Origin: an uncultured Clostridia bacterium
GTDB taxonomy: Bacteria; Bacillota; Clostridia; Christensenellales; Borkfalkiaceae
DNA length: 64,000 bases
Reading direction: 5' to 3'
Assembly: GCA_947626105.1 (NCBI GenBank)
Contig: CANQQY010000004.1
Span: 1-64,000, forward strand
Shown: in pieces, positions 1-8,596 of the stretch
Layout of the letters: each line of letters starts with the position of its first letter
Numbering within the stretch: the stretch's first letter is position 1
Notes under the pieces: generated by a model
Seen by the model: only the letters and a program-made list of their open reading frames with translations
Told to the model about the DNA's origin: nothing
Database searches by the model: none
Translations under genes and position numbers: made by a program

Positions 1-2916
1 GAATTCACCGTTTGGCAGCTCCAAGAAGGCGTTTGGACGAACCTCGGCGGCCTGACGGGCGCACAGGGCGCGGTCGGACCTGCGGGCCCTGCCGGTCCTG
101 CGGGTCCCACGGGCGCACAGGGCACAACGGGCGCTGCCGGAAAGGACGGCGTAGACGGCAAGTCGGCGTATGAGCTCTATGTCGAGCAGTACAAGGAAGC
201 CCATGGTGGCAGCGATGCAGACGTTTTGACCGAAGAGCAATGGCTCGCCAGCCTGAAAGGTGAACAAGGCGAACAGGGCAAACAGGGCGAAACGGGCAAA
301 ACGGGCGATCAAGGCCCCATAGGCCCTGACGGCAAGTCGGCGTATGAGCTCTATGTCGAGCAGTTCAGAGCGGACGAGGAAAACGCAGGGAAAGAGCCTC
401 TTTCTCTCGAACAATGGCTCGCGAGCCTCAAAGGCGACAAGGGCGACAAGGGCGATCCCGGCAAGGATTCCATCCACTTCTATAACGGCGACGGCGCGCC
501 CAGCGCGGAGATCACGGAGAAAGCCGTTGAGGGCGACCTCTATGTCGGCCAGTTCACAGGCACCGACGGCAAGGGTTCCGGTTCCATTCTCTATCGTTAC
601 GACGGCACAAAATGGGATATCCTCATGGAAAGCATGACGCAGCCCGGCACGGTTTCCATCTACACGCTCGAAAAACTCAACGAATTCAGTGCGCTCGTCG
701 CGGAGGGCAAGATATCCGATGGGTTGGAAGTTCACCTCAAGGCGGATATCAACTTTAACGAGGCGGAGGGATTCTCGCTGTTCGCTTTGGAAGCCGCAGT
801 AGAATGGACGCCCATCGGCACGACGGCGCATCCCTTCAACGGCATATTCGACGGCGAAGGCCACACCATCACCGGTCTCACGGTTTCCGGTGCGAACGCA
901 GGTCTCTTTGCCGTGACAGAGAATGCCACGATCAAGAACCTGACCATCGTCGACGCAAATGTTGAGGCGGAGGCAAACGGCAAGGCGGGTATTCTCGTCG
1001 CCGAGGCGAAGGGAACGCTCGAACTGAAAAACATCGAAATCGAAAACAGCACTGTAAAGGCGGCGGATGGAGCTTCGGGAACTACGGTCGGCGCCGTTGT
1101 CGGTTCCGCAGCGGAGGCGGAAAAGGTGACAGCCGGCGGCGTTACCGTCGAGCTGACCGCGGAAAGCAGTTCCGAAATCGCCCAAGATAGCAAAATTGTT
1201 GGCGACGGCGAAGTTACATACTCTAAGGAAGAGGGCGCGAGCGGCTTCAAGGCAGAGGTCGAAGAGGGATTCTCCAAGCTTGTCGATCTTGCGAACGACA
1301 ATCAAGAGACTTACGAGATCTCTTCCCTCGAAGGTTTCAAGAAGTTCCGCGATACTGTGAACACGGATCACGAAACATATCAGGAGAAGGTCGTCTCCCT
1401 TGTGGCTGGGATCGAGTTGGACGAGGAAAATTGGACACCGATCGGACAGGACGGTTACATCTTCGAGGGAACGTTCGACGGAAAGGGCAACACCATTTCC
1501 AATCTCACCATTACCGGCGAAGGGACCGACGTGGGGCTCTTCTCCAAATTGGGCAGTGGCGCCGAGATCAAGAACCTCACGCTCGATACCGTCAATATCA
1601 CGGGCGCCACAGCGATCGGCGGTTTTGCGGGTTCGAGCGAAGGCGCATGCACCTTCACGAACTGCACGGTCAAGAATGCAAATCTGACGGGTTACAATGA
1701 GATCGGCGCATTTATCGGCTCTTGCGTCAACGGCACCGTTACCAATTCCAAACTCGAGAAAGTCCACATTACCGTCGATTGGGAAAAAGAAACCCATGGC
1801 GATACGGTCGATGCCGGGGCTTACATCGGAAAGGACACGGAACCCACCGTCGACAAGGCAAGCAAATCGTATGAAAGCGAGGTCACGTTCGAGTACAAGG
1901 GCATTATGGCAAAGGTCGGCAGCAAGGTCTACGCGAACGTTCAGGACGCCTTCTACGCCGTCTACGACATGGGCGCCGACGCGGATAATGATGGCGATAT
2001 CGTGATCGAGTTGCTTACTGATGTCACTGTCGATAAAACAATGATTCAGAAGAACGCATTCAAATCGGGATCTTCTACGTACTATGCTTGGATCGACGCG
2101 TTTGGCAGGAGTGATGGGTATGGAGCCAACGGCAATCATACCGGATTAAACGAGAAAGATCTCAACAGTAAATGGCCTTCGTACACGTTCAATGGGAACA
2201 ACCATACCATTACGATCGCTGACAAAGCACTCACTTCCAATTATAATGAGTACCTTATTTACACCGGCGGTAACTCGGATTGGACCATCACGTTCGAGAA
2301 CCTGAACATCAAGGGGAATGCGGCTAAGTGCACAGCCTTTGAGATAGTAATGCCGAGTATAGAGGATAATTTTATGCCGGAAATCGTCTTTAAGAACGTG
2401 AATGTAACCGGAGAATGGAATACGATTCTTCATATGAACGCTAAAGCGATCGTTACCTTGGATGGATGTAACTTCACGAATACATTAAATGAAAAGCCGT
2501 ATTCAAATTCTGGTTCCAACAAAAATATTGCTTTTGCAGTCCTCATGAGCTATTCCGGGAACGGATCTTCCCTTTATTTGAAAAACGGTAGTTATATAAG
2601 TTCGGTTAGCTGTGGCTATTATAGTTCTTACTCGGGATATGCCAGGGTCTACGTTGACGCAACAAGTTCGATGAACTATGAATGGATTTTAGCTACGTTC
2701 GCGGTAAACAACTATGTTGTGCAAGGCGCCTTTATCTTTGATGGCGATGCGCCCGAAGCGCTTCAACTGACTGACGCCAACAAATTTGAATTCAGCTATG
2801 AACAGCAGAGCCAAGCCAATAAGTTGTTTAGCACTCGCATTCAGGGTGGCCAAAGCGAAACGCAATGGTTCCTTGATACTGAAGTTGTGACAACGCTGAA
2901 AGCTCTTCTTGGTTAA
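1..2916 (+). CDS. collagen-like and GLUG-repeat surface protein, 5' end missing
   Basis: The reading frame is open from the window edge to the TAA at 2914-2916, giving 971 visible residues. The first 160 or so residues are Gly-X-Y collagen-like stretches (GPAGPAGP, GDKGDKGDPG) broken by a repeated spacer with the motifs KSAYELYVEQ and EEQWLASLKG. Two beta-helix-type GLUG blocks follow, each opening with WTPIG and containing FDG-GHTI or FDGKGNTI and GLF. The last 300 residues are Asn/Tyr/Ser-rich and come from a visibly AT-richer stretch (about 2030-2900). No LPXTG or other anchor is visible at the C terminus, and the signal peptide must lie upstream. Collagen-like segments of this kind are known from bacterial cell-surface and exosporium proteins. 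A surface structural or adhesive role is inference. A strong terminator follows. Confidence 0.8.
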   Translation, partial: EFTVWQLQEGVWTNLGGLTGAQGAVGPAGPAGPAGPTGAQGTTGAAGKDGVDGKSAYELYVEQYKEAHGGSDADVLTEEQWLASLKGEQGEQGKQGETGKTGDQGPIGPDGKSAYELYVEQFRADEENAGKEPLSLEQWLASLKGDKGDKGDPGKDSIHFYNGDGAPSAEITEKAVEGDLYVGQFTGTDGKGSGSILYRYDGTKWDILMESMTQPGTVSIYTLEKLNEFSALVAEGKISDGLEVHLKADINFNEAEGFSLFALEAAVEWTPIGTTAHPFNGIFDGEGHTITGLTVSGANAGLFAVTENATIKNLTIVDANVEAEANGKAGILVAEAKGTLELKNIEIENSTVKAADGASGTTVGAVVGSAAEAEKVTAGGVTVELTAESSSEIAQDSKIVGDGEVTYSKEEGASGFKAEVEEGFSKLVDLANDNQETYEISSLEGFKKFRDTVNTDHETYQEKVVSLVAGIELDEENWTPIGQDGYIFEGTFDGKGNTISNLTITGEGTDVGLFSKLGSGAEIKNLTLDTVNITGATAIGGFAGSSEGACTFTNCTVKNANLTGYNEIGAFIGSCVNGTVTNSKLEKVHITVDWEKETHGDTVDAGAYIGKDTEPTVDKASKSYESEVTFEYKGIMAKVGSKVYANVQDAFYAVYDMGADADNDGDIVIELLTDVTVDKTMIQKNAFKSGSSTYYAWIDAFGRSDGYGANGNHTGLNEKDLNSKWPSYTFNGNNHTITIADKALTSNYNEYLIYTGGNSDWTITFENLNIKGNAAKCTAFEIVMPSIEDNFMPEIVFKNVNVTGEWNTILHMNAKAIVTLDGCNFTNTLNEKPYSNSGSNKNIAFAVLMSYSGNGSSLYLKNGSYISSVSCGYYSSYSGYARVYVDATSSMNYEWILATFAVNNYVVQGAFIFDGDAPEALQLTDANKFEFSYEQQSQANKLFSTRIQGGQSETQWFLDTEVVTTLKALLG
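154..363 (+). repeat. 174-bp-spaced direct repeat inside the collagen-like gene
   Basis: A 36-bp block (154-189 and 328-363, encoding DGKSAYELYVEQ) occurs twice in identical form at a spacing of 174 bp. The collagen-like segment and the EEQWLASLKG spacer lie between the copies. This is an in-frame internal duplication of one spacer-plus-collagen module and could change copy number by recombination. Confidence 0.75.
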
Positions 2917-2970
2917 AGGTAAGGTAAAAAAGCTCACAGACGGGTACTTCGGTACCTATAACCACACGAC

Positions 2971-3000
2971 AAAAAAGAGAGGTTCGCCTCTCTTTTTTGT
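2971..3000 (+). terminator. intrinsic terminator after the collagen-like gene
   Basis: A 12-bp perfect stem (2971-2982 with 2987-2998), loop TTCG, ends in a run of six T. The A-rich 5' arm makes it able to work in either direction. Confidence 0.85.
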
Positions 3001-3918
3001 TTCCCATTTTTGGGGAATGGGGGGCGTCGCCCGCCTGCCCTCATCCCGAGGCGAAGCCGAGCGGATCTTATAGACTCACGGGCGTCCGTACTTACGAGGG
3101 GATTCGCTCGTCCCGCGGGGCTCGGAATGAGGTACCCCCTCGAGGGGGGAGCCGAGGTAGCGGACTTCGTTCCTCGGGATTCTTCACATTCGTTCAGAAT
3201 GACGCGCGGGCGGTGGCGGACATGCCCCCTCCCGAGGAGGGGGGAGGGGGTGGGTAAAAACCTGCCCCCTTTGAAGGGGGCGGGTGGCGCGCCGTTCTCG
3301 GCGCGACAGGTGGGGGTTGCCTCGGCTCCCCTCATAGGGGAGATGTCACGAGCTTGCGAGTGACAGAGGATCTTGTCGCCCCTCATAGGGGAGATGTCAC
3401 GAGCTTGCGAGTGACAGAGGATCTTGTCGCCCCTTCCAGGGGAGATGTCACGAGCTTGCGAGTGACAGAGGATCTTGTCGCCCCTTTCAGGGGAGATGTC
3501 ACGAGCTTGCGAGTGACAGAGGGGTTTCCGAAACCCCTTTCCCCTAAGAGGGGCAGCGAGCCCCCCATCCTTCACGGCTTGCGCCGTGCCACCCGTCTCA
3601 TGCGGGTAGAGACCCGCGTAACTTCGCCCTTGCGGACTAGTGCCGCCCTTAGTGCACAAAAGAAATGCGGGCGGGGCGGTCACCGTTCGCGCGAGATAAT
3701 GCGCTACTTCGTCGCTGACGCTCCTCGTGCCGCGCTTAGAAAAATAAGAATGCGCGCGGGGCACTCATGTCGCAACGCGCCAAAAGTTATCAATTTTTGG
3801 CAGAATGCGTTGCTCCACCCCGGAGGGGGTAGGGCTTGGAGCGAGGAAACGGGCGTAGTCGGAGCATGCCCGCCTCGATCAGCGGCGACAGCTCTCCAAA
3901 GGGGCGGGCGAGAGAAAA
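3001..3918. repeat. gene-free 0.9-kb mosaic of dispersed palindromic repeats
   Basis: I see no gene here. Open frames exist on both strands, but they read repeat units (for example a recurring CHSQARDISP peptide) and lack Shine-Dalgarno sites. Modules, in order: a 92-bp palindromic element at 3041-3132; a covarying hairpin with stem ATTCT/AGAAT at 3179-3200; a 51-bp tandem array at 3341-3544; and two copies of a CTTCG...GTGCCGC-CTTAG element near 3621-3652 and 3706-3739. A block near 3590-3830 recurs inverted near 30720-30880. Confidence 0.75.
3341..3544 (+). repeat. tandem array, four units of 51 bp
   Basis: The AGATGTCACGAGCTTGCGAG block starts at 3341, 3392, 3443 and 3494, exactly 51 bp apart. 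Each unit holds a GTCAC/GTGAC hairpin and a CCCC-N-GGGG hairpin. The only differences are in the loop of the second hairpin (CTCATA, TTCCA, TTTCA). Single or double copies of the same unit recur at 8443-8480, 15712-15815, 21535-21630 (inverted), 30466-30520 and 30905-30950. Confidence 0.9.
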
Positions 3919-3966
3919 ATGCATAAAACTTTTTACCTTGCGCACATTGTGCGTAAGGAGGAATTT

Positions 3967-4734
3967 ATGAAGAAGTTTTTGGCAATCGGCGCGGTGGCGC
4001 TCGCACTCACTGCGGCAGTCACGGCGGGCGCGGTGGCATATACAGTCTCCGCTTCGCCTTCCGCCGATACGGCGCTTGAGCTTGCCGCGTCCGCCGCCGT
4101 TCTCCGTCAGGGGAGCAGGGGCGGCGAAGTAAAGGAAGTCCAGCGCAGATTGAAACAATGGGGCTATTATTCGGGCGCGGTGGACGGGATCTTCGGCGCG
4201 GGTACCCGGAAGGCGGTCATCGCCTTTCAGAAGAAGAACGGTCTTACGGCGGACGGCGTCGTCGGGAAAGCTACCTACCGTGCGCTCGGCATGAACGAGA
4301 GCTACAACGCCCTCGACGGAAATTCGGGCGGTTCGGGCAGCTCCTCGGGCGGCTCTTCTTCGTCGGGAAGCTCCTCTTACAACTCGTCCGATCTGTATGT
4401 GCTCGCAAAGTGCATCTATGCGGAGGGCAGGGGAGAGAGTTACACCGGGCAGGTTGCCATCGGCGCCGTCATCATGAACCGCGTCAAGAGCCCGTCCTTC
4501 CCCAATACGGTTGCGGGCGTCGTCTACCAGAGCGGCGCGTTTACGGCGGTCACGGACGGACAGATCAATCTGGAACCCGACCAGACGGCGTACAACGCCG
4601 CGCGCGACGCGATGAACGGCTGGGATCCGACGAACGGGTGCATTTATTACTATAATCCCGCCGTTGCGACCAGCTCGTGGATCTTCAACCGTCCCACTGT
4701 GACGGTCATCGGCAAGCATGTCTTTGCTAAATAA
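3967..4734 (+). CDS. sleB: spore cortex-lytic enzyme SleB
   Basis: 255 residues. It has an N-terminal signal peptide (about residues 1-30) and a peptidoglycan-binding domain (about 42-105, LRQGSRGGEVKEVQRRLKQWGYY). A Gly/Ser linker leads to a SleB/hydrolase-2 domain with the conserved YAEGRGES segment, whose Glu is the likely catalytic acid, and GAVIMNRV. In spores SleB hydrolyses muramic-delta-lactam cortex peptidoglycan during germination. ATG 3967 is chosen because AAGGAGG precedes it and the signal peptide starts there; an in-frame ATG at 3919 has neither. The next gene, 14 bp on, encodes its usual partner YpeB, so the two form an operon. Forespore expression is expected, but I could not fix a promoter. 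Confidence 0.93.
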   Translation: MKKFLAIGAVALALTAAVTAGAVAYTVSASPSADTALELAASAAVLRQGSRGGEVKEVQRRLKQWGYYSGAVDGIFGAGTRKAVIAFQKKNGLTADGVVGKATYRALGMNESYNALDGNSGGSGSSSGGSSSSGSSSYNSSDLYVLAKCIYAEGRGESYTGQVAIGAVIMNRVKSPSFPNTVAGVVYQSGAFTAVTDGQINLEPDQTAYNAARDAMNGWDPTNGCIYYYNPAVATSSWIFNRPTVTVIGKHVFAK

Positions 4735-4748
4735 AATAAGGAGAGATT

Positions 4749-6752
4749 ATGGAGAAGAAAATCGGTAAAAACGTATCGAGCGGCGCGGAAAAGGTAGAGC
4801 GCGTAGAGGAATATACGGCGGAATCCGTCAACGAACCGGTGAAGAAAACTTCCGCAAAGAAAAAGACGGCAGTCAAAAAGACGTCGGACGCGGCCGTGAA
4901 AAAGACGACGCCCAAGAAGTCGGCGCCCAAAAAGACTTCCGCAAAGCGCACCGCGCTCGAAAAGGCGGAGAAGAAGGAAAAGGCGGCAGCAAGCAAACGC
5001 CTCGAAAAGGCGAAGAAGAAGGAAGCCGCCAAGGAAGAGAAAAAAGCGGAGAAGATCGCCTTAAAGCAGAAGAAGCTCGAGAAAAAAGCGGAGCTCAAAC
5101 AGAAAAAACTCGACAAAAAGGCGGCTGCCGCCGAGAAAAAGGCAAACCGCAAGCAGAAGCGCCTCGACAAAAAGGCAGCGCTTCGTGAAAAGAGGGTCGA
5201 GAAAAAGGCGGAACGCGCAGCCCGCCGCGAACTTCTGAAAAACGAGACGAAAGCGGAAAAGCAGAAGCGCATCGAGCGGGAAAAGCGGGAACGCGTCGCG
5301 CTCAAACGGCAAAAGGCCGCCGCACGCGACAAGGCGCGCGAGGAAAAGATCAAATCGCGCAGAGCCGCGCATGCGAGAAAGGCGCAGGATAAAAAGCACA
5401 GGCGCGAACAAAAGACCGCGCGCAAGGAAAACCGCCGCGGGTTCGGCGGATGGCTCGCCGCCGTCATCTCTCTCGGCGTTGCGACGCTGGTTCTCGGCAC
5501 GATCGTCACGGCGGGCGCGTTCCGCATGAACGACATCACCCTTCAACAGGAGACAGGCGCGAGGGCGACCCTCTACGAGCTCGTTTCCGTCTCCGAGGAC
5601 ATGGACAACCAGCTCTCCAAGCTGCGCGTCTCCTCGGGCGTGGACGAACAGAGACAGCTTCTCACGAGCATTCTCGTAGACAGCGCGCTCCTCGAAAGCG
5701 GGCTCGAACGCATGCCCGTGGATCAAGCGACGAGCACGGACATTTCGGGATTTGTCAACAGAACGAACAGTTTTGCGAAGAGCATGCTCTCCCGCCTTGC
5801 GCAGGGCAAGACGCTGACGGCGGCGGAAAAGGAGAAGATCGCGACGCTCTATGCGATCAATTCCAAGCTAAGCAGCGAACTGAACAACCTTGCGACCCAT
5901 ATGACTTCGAACGACATCATGGACTTCATCGCAGGAAAAGAGGGTACCATGTCCGAAAGCTTCGGTTCGATCGGCGGCGGGATCCATGAAAAGGCGGAGG
6001 AAATCTCCGACGCGCCTTTCGCAAATGAGGGCAACATCGGCGAAAACAGGCTCACGTCGCTTCCCGAGATCACCCAAGCGGAGGCGGAAGAGCGGGTGAG
6101 AGAGTACTTTTCCGCATACCATGTCGCGGATGTGCGCTTCACGGGCGAGACTGCGTCGCAGGAAATGGCGTGCTACAATTTCGTCCTGGCCGATGAAAAC
6201 GGCACCGAGATCTTTGCGGAGATCACCAAAAACGGGGGGAAACTCGCCTTCTTCGACACCTACGAGCCCTGCACCGAGAAGAATTTCTCCCTGCCCGCCT
6301 GCGATAACCTCGCGAAGGAGTTTTTGGCGGGGCTCGGCGTTGAAAACGTCGAGGCGGTCTGGCTCTCCGACGCGGGCATGGTTGCCAATCTCACCTATGT
6401 GACGACGGAAAACGGCGTCCGCGTGTATCCCGAGATCATCCGCGTGCGCGTCTGCGAATCCAAGGGCAGAGTCATCGGCATCGACGCGAGGGGTTATCTC
6501 CTCAACAATGAGACGCATGCAAAGAAGGCGGCGCTTTCCGAGGAAGAGGCAAGGGGTCTCCTCTCCGGCGAGCTCGACGTTACCGCCGTGAATCTTGCGA
6601 TCATTCCCGTCGGCGGCGAAAACACGCTGTGCTATGAGTTCGCCTGCAACATGGGGGAGGAACAGTTCATCGTCTATCTCGACGCGAATACGGGCGCGGA
6701 AGTACAACTCTTCCGCGTGAGGAGAAGCGCAACGGGAAGCTATCTCGAATAA
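4749..6752 (+). CDS. ypeB: YpeB-family germination protein with a long Lys-rich N-terminal extension
   Basis: 667 residues; typical YpeB is about 450. Residues 1 to about 230 are almost wholly Lys, Ala, Glu and Arg (KKTSAKKKTAVKK, EKKAELKQKKLDKKA), low-complexity and strongly basic. One transmembrane helix (about 232-257, WLAAVISLGVATLVLGTIV) follows, then the extracytoplasmic YpeB region with repeated PepSY-like units (ITQAEAEERVREYF, LSEEEARGLLSG) to the C terminus. YpeB and SleB depend on each other for stability in the spore. The start has AAGGAGAG at good spacing and sits 14 bp after sleB. The assignment rests on domain pattern plus neighbour. The basic tail should lie on the forespore-core side of the inner membrane, which suggests nucleic-acid contact (inference). 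Confidence 0.88.
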   Translation: MEKKIGKNVSSGAEKVERVEEYTAESVNEPVKKTSAKKKTAVKKTSDAAVKKTTPKKSAPKKTSAKRTALEKAEKKEKAAASKRLEKAKKKEAAKEEKKAEKIALKQKKLEKKAELKQKKLDKKAAAAEKKANRKQKRLDKKAALREKRVEKKAERAARRELLKNETKAEKQKRIEREKRERVALKRQKAAARDKAREEKIKSRRAAHARKAQDKKHRREQKTARKENRRGFGGWLAAVISLGVATLVLGTIVTAGAFRMNDITLQQETGARATLYELVSVSEDMDNQLSKLRVSSGVDEQRQLLTSILVDSALLESGLERMPVDQATSTDISGFVNRTNSFAKSMLSRLAQGKTLTAAEKEKIATLYAINSKLSSELNNLATHMTSNDIMDFIAGKEGTMSESFGSIGGGIHEKAEEISDAPFANEGNIGENRLTSLPEITQAEAEERVREYFSAYHVADVRFTGETASQEMACYNFVLADENGTEIFAEITKNGGKLAFFDTYEPCTEKNFSLPACDNLAKEFLAGLGVENVEAVWLSDAGMVANLTYVTTENGVRVYPEIIRVRVCESKGRVIGIDARGYLLNNETHAKKAALSEEEARGLLSGELDVTAVNLAIIPVGGENTLCYEFACNMGEEQFIVYLDANTGAEVQLFRVRRSATGSYLE

Positions 6753-6765
6753 CTTCCGCGAAAGA

Positions 6766-6798
6766 AAAGCCGCACGGGCGATCCCGTGCGGCTTTTGC
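6766..6798. terminator. bidirectional terminator between ypeB and the phosphoribosyltransferase gene
   Basis: A 14-bp stem, 6766-6779 with 6784-6797, is flanked by A-run and T-run. The two genes converge on it, so it should serve both strands. Confidence 0.85.
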
Positions 6799-6806
6799 TA
6801 CCGCGC

Positions 6807-7439
6807 TTAAACGCGGCTGTAACCGTAAGAATTGACGAGCGCGTCGACCTTCCTCCCGCTGCGGCAGAGCGGACAGTCGCTCGCGCGGTAGGAGCTGTAA
6901 TCGGGCAGATCTTCCGCGCCGATGAGCCGCACGACGGGCACGCCGGGGATCTCGAACTTTCCGCCGAATACCGTCGCGACCCCCGCAACTTCCCCGCCGT
7001 AGTAGCGGATCCCGCGGACGGCGCTCATCGCGGTCATACCCGTCGTCGCCGTTGCAGTGAGAAGAAGCACGTGGCGGAAGCGCACATAGGGCAGCATGTT
7101 GTCGCGCAGGATGAGCTTTTCGTCGGCGGTGATCTCGGGGGAGATGACTGCGATCTCCTGATTCATGTTGAGGCCCGAGCCCGTCGCGAGTTCCTCCGCG
7201 ATGAACGCGCCGACCATTTTCGTGCGTTCCAGCGTGATGATCGTATCTACGGTGACATTCGTAAAGCTCTCCGCAAACAGCTTTGCGGCGGCTTTCGCGG
7301 CGTTCATCTCCGTCTTGACGCGGGTCATGTCGATGCAATAATTGACGTGGGAGTGCTGGGTCGCAAAATGCCCGGGAATGGCGCGGACGCTGATCTTCCC
7401 GTTGCGCTTTGCAAATAATTCGAATGCTCTTGATTCCAT
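6807..7439 (-). CDS. orotate-phosphoribosyltransferase-like protein with altered PRPP loop
   Basis: 210 residues with a type I phosphoribosyltransferase layout. The region HVLLLTATATTGMTAMSAV (about residues 122-140) aligns with the PRPP loop, normally V-hydrophobic-E/D-D-V-hydrophobic-T-T-G-G/M-S. The TTG is kept, but the acidic pair that contacts PRPP/Mg is replaced by Thr-Ala. A C-terminal DCPLCRSG gives a CxxC pair, unusual for OPRT. The start at 7439 has AAGGAG. The gene is alone, transcribed away from grpE, and not beside other pyrimidine genes, so real orotate transfer is doubtful. A regulatory or divergent PRTase role is possible. Family moderately sure, substrate unknown. Confidence 0.65.
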   Translation of the reverse strand: MESRAFELFAKRNGKISVRAIPGHFATQHSHVNYCIDMTRVKTEMNAAKAAAKLFAESFTNVTVDTIITLERTKMVGAFIAEELATGSGLNMNQEIAVISPEITADEKLILRDNMLPYVRFRHVLLLTATATTGMTAMSAVRGIRYYGGEVAGVATVFGGKFEIPGVPVVRLIGAEDLPDYSSYRASDCPLCRSGRKVDALVNSYGYSRV

Positions 7440-7469
7440 GGGAGAACTCCTTCTCTCGATCTTTCTCTT

Positions 7470-7498
7470 ATTTTAATACAATTTACTCCGATTGTAAA
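7470..7498 (-). promoter_or_regulatory. promoter of the phosphoribosyltransferase-like gene
   Basis: On the minus strand TTTACA (7493-7498) and TAAAAT (7470-7475) are separated by 17 bp. They lie about 30 bp upstream of the ATG, and an AAGGAG lies between. Confidence 0.6.
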
Positions 7499-7551
7499 TA
7501 CCGCCGAAAAAAATTTTTTCGGAAAAAACCCGCTTTTTTTGTAAAAAGCGT

Positions 7552-7580
7552 TTGATTTGACCAAAATCGCCTTATATATA
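7552..7580 (+). promoter_or_regulatory. putative grpE promoter
   Basis: TTGATT (7552-7557) and TATATA (7575-7580) are 17 bp apart, 22 bp before the grpE ATG. A 19-bp palindrome made of A and T runs (7504-7522) lies between the divergent genes. There is no CIRCE operator, and hrcA is not next door. Confidence 0.5.
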
Positions 7581-7602
7581 GGTGAAAATCAGGCGGTAGG
7601 AT

Positions 7603-8169
7603 ATGAAGAAAACACACGAGACACAGGAAAAGCGGGAACCCTCCGCACAGCCCGCGGAATGCAAGGAGCAGGCGGAACAGCCGGAACAGCCGGAGAGCGC
7701 AACGCCCGCGGAGGATAAAAATCCTCTTGCGGAGGAGCTCGAGAAGGCGCGCGCCGAGGCGGAGGATCTGAAACGGAAGTGGTATGCGGTGACTGCGGAA
7801 TATGAAAATTACCGCAAGCGCACCGCTTCCCAGAGCGCGCAGCGGTATCACGAGGGCAGGGCGGACGTTGTTTCGAAGCTCTTCCCCATTGCGGACAATC
7901 TCGAACGGGCGCTCGCGGCATGCACGGACGAGGGCACAAAGAAGGGGATCCAAATGGTGAAAGCGGCGTTCGATAAGATCTTGGAAGATGAAAAGATCGT
8001 CGTGATCGACCCCGTCGGGCAGCCCTTTGACGCCGAAAAACACGAGGCGATCATGGCGACCGAACCTGCCGAGGGGGAGGAGAGCGGCACCGTGAAGCAG
8101 GTCTATTTGAAGGGCTACGAAAAGGACGGCAAAGTTTTGCGGTACGCGCAGGTCGTCGTGGTGAAGTAG
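7603..8169 (+). CDS. grpE: GrpE nucleotide-exchange factor
   Basis: 188 residues, usual length. A Glu/Pro/Gln-rich disordered N terminus (about 1-45) is followed by the coiled coil with YENYRKRTA, then the beta-wing domain with QPFDAEKHEAI and YEKDGKVLRYAQVVV, all GrpE signatures. It releases ADP from DnaK and acts as a thermosensor in the cytoplasmic chaperone cycle. It heads the grpE-dnaK-dnaJ cluster. It is split from dnaK by 427 bp of repeats instead of the usual short gap, so dnaK may have its own promoter. The upstream hrcA common in Bacillota is missing here. Confidence 0.96.
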   Translation: MKKTHETQEKREPSAQPAECKEQAEQPEQPESATPAEDKNPLAEELEKARAEAEDLKRKWYAVTAEYENYRKRTASQSAQRYHEGRADVVSKLFPIADNLERALAACTDEGTKKGIQMVKAAFDKILEDEKIVVIDPVGQPFDAEKHEAIMATEPAEGEESGTVKQVYLKGYEKDGKVLRYAQVVVVK

Positions 8170-8596
8170 AATTTCGCTCGATTTGTTTTGCGCTCGATGA
8201 ACCGACTAAGCGTTCCAAATTGTCATGTCGAGCGTAGTCGAGACATCTCTGCCTTGCTCTTGCGCGCAAAACAAATACGAGCGAGGAAAGTTACTTTTTT
8301 GGGATATTGAGTCACTGTCTCGTTCGCTTGTTACGACATTAAGCCGAAGGGGTTCGGCAAATCGAGTCGCCCACGGCGGAAGTGAATTCCGCCTAAGGCA
8401 AGTGAGCGGGAACGAAAGGCTGACTCCTTGGCGCCCCTTTCAGGGGAGCTGTCACGAGCTTGCGAGTGACTGAGGGGTTTCCAAAACCCTATCCCCCGCT
8501 GCGCGGGTACTTCCCCTAAGAGGGGAAGCAAGGGTGCCCTCTCGCCCCCCTCCAATCAAAATAAAATTCAGAAAAAAATCAAGGAGAATATAAAAA
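8170..8596. repeat. repeat mosaic in the grpE-dnaK spacer
   Basis: No gene is seen. The spacer holds a 109-bp inverted-repeat element with 19-20-bp arms at 8175-8193 and 8264-8283 (one indel). Inside it is the covarying hairpin ATGTC-loop-GACAT at 8225-8246. Further on lie an AAGCCGAA-GGTTCGGCAAAT module shared with 15505-15530 and one GTCAC-type unit at 8443-8480. AAGGAG before dnaK lies at 8581-8586. Confidence 0.7.

Noticed and set aside
3341-3544. CRISPR array
   Set aside because: There are no distinct repeat and unique-spacer blocks. The units are almost identical throughout, and no cas genes are present.
2934-3764. 276-codon minus-strand frame with repeated CHSQARDISP peptide
   Set aside because: It is the 51-bp repeat array read in frame (51 is a multiple of three). 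It has no ribosome site and overlaps a terminator.
3922-3966. Sigma-G promoter before sleB (TGCATA ... CATTGTG)
   Set aside because: The spacing is about 19 bp and the -10 is poor. Forespore control of sleB is expected from biology, but the sequence is not convincing.
7440-7602. CIRCE/HrcA operator before grpE
   Set aside because: No TTAGCACTC-N9-GAGTGCTAA or close variant; only A/T-run palindromes are found.
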